NCBI GenBank assembly: GCA_947086625.1
Contig: CAMTZV010000127.1
Span: 1 to 5,644 of the forward strand
DNA from: an uncultured bacterium
Lineage (GTDB): Bacteria > Bacillota > Clostridia > Lachnospirales > Lachnospiraceae
Direction: 5' to 3'
DNA: 5,644 nucleotides
Shown: piece after piece, positions 5,512-5,644 of the stretch
Position numbering within the stretch: position 1 is the first letter of the stretch
Layout: each line of letters begins with the position of its first letter
Program-made: the position numbers and the translations under genes
The notes under the pieces: generated by a model
Seen by the model: the letters and a program-made list of their open reading frames with translations, nothing else
Told to the model about the DNA's origin: nothing
Database searches by the model: none

Positions 5512-5644
5512 GTTACTTTTCACACCCGAGCCATGCACTTGCTGCATGGCTGCGGGAGAACATGATTCAGCTTGCAGTTTGGGCTTCGCGAAGCGAATTT
5601 TCATGCCCAAACTGCCTGTTACTGGTCACGGAGTGAACAGTAAC
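5512..5644. repeat. Structured non-coding element bounded by near-perfect 12-base inverted repeats (MITE-like or RNA element)
   Basis: GTTACTTTTCAC (5512-5523) matches the reverse complement of GTGAACAGTAAC (5633-5644) at 11 of 12 positions, enclosing 133 bases. Inside are three successive hairpins. AGCCATGCA (5529-5537) pairs perfectly with TGCATGGCT (5543-5551). GCAGTTTGGGC (5574-5584) pairs perfectly with GCCCAAACTGC (5605-5615), capped by a nested TTCGC/GCGAA stem (5585-5589 with 5593-5597). GTTACTG-G-TCAC (5618-5629) pairs with GTGA-A-CAGTAAC (5633-5644), with one mismatch and a 3-base loop. The right terminal repeat can pair either locally or with the left end. The form is that of a small interspersed palindromic repeat or non-autonomous mobile element, or a structured RNA. 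No target-site duplication can be checked because the window ends at its right edge. Confidence 0.65.

Noticed and set aside
5489..5644. Small + strand frame from ATG 5489, open to the window edge
   Set aside because: It runs straight through the hairpin element, lacks a well-placed ribosome binding site, and the opposite strand (5604 to 5446) is similarly open for about 52 codons. This is typical of chance frames across palindromic repeats.

Overview
The window looks like a chromosomal stretch from a moderately GC-rich Firmicute of the class Clostridia, probably a Lachnospiraceae-like gut organism. This is inferred from family content (a DUF4349 lipoprotein, a PadR regulator, a chromosomal TraX-family protein and a GHKL/LytTR two-component pair) and from strong AGGAGG-type ribosome binding sites. 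No rRNA, tRNA, CRISPR array or transposase gene is visible, and no marker fixes the species.

Layout. Bases 1-1737 (+) carry the 3' part of an acidic, repeat-containing, probably extracytoplasmic protein, followed 34 bases later by a lipoprotein with a DUF4349 domain. They read as one operon, closed by a strong intrinsic terminator at 1762-1800. Bases 1801-1961 are non-coding, with nested inverted repeats and then a very AT-rich promoter containing a perfect 13-base direct repeat. Bases 1962-3304 (+) hold a PadR-family regulator and a TraX-family multi-spanning membrane protein whose start overlaps the regulator's stop (ATGA). Bases 3379-5404 (-) hold a two-component system: a LytTR response regulator first in transcription order and, 4 bases later, a seven- or six-span GHKL histidine kinase. 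It converges on the TraX gene and has a likely terminator overlapping the kinase stop codon. Bases 5405-5644 contain no credible gene: they hold the two-component promoter, a 21-base dyad, and a 133-base structured element made of consecutive hairpins and bounded by 12-base near-perfect inverted repeats.

How they may work together. The first operon is a cell-envelope module. PadR/TraX is probably a self-regulated membrane-modification module. The kinase/regulator pair resembles Agr/VirSR-type sensors, but no signal-peptide gene or peptide-processing gene is in view. Nothing in the sequence ties the three modules functionally. The least explained part of the window is the right-end structured element.
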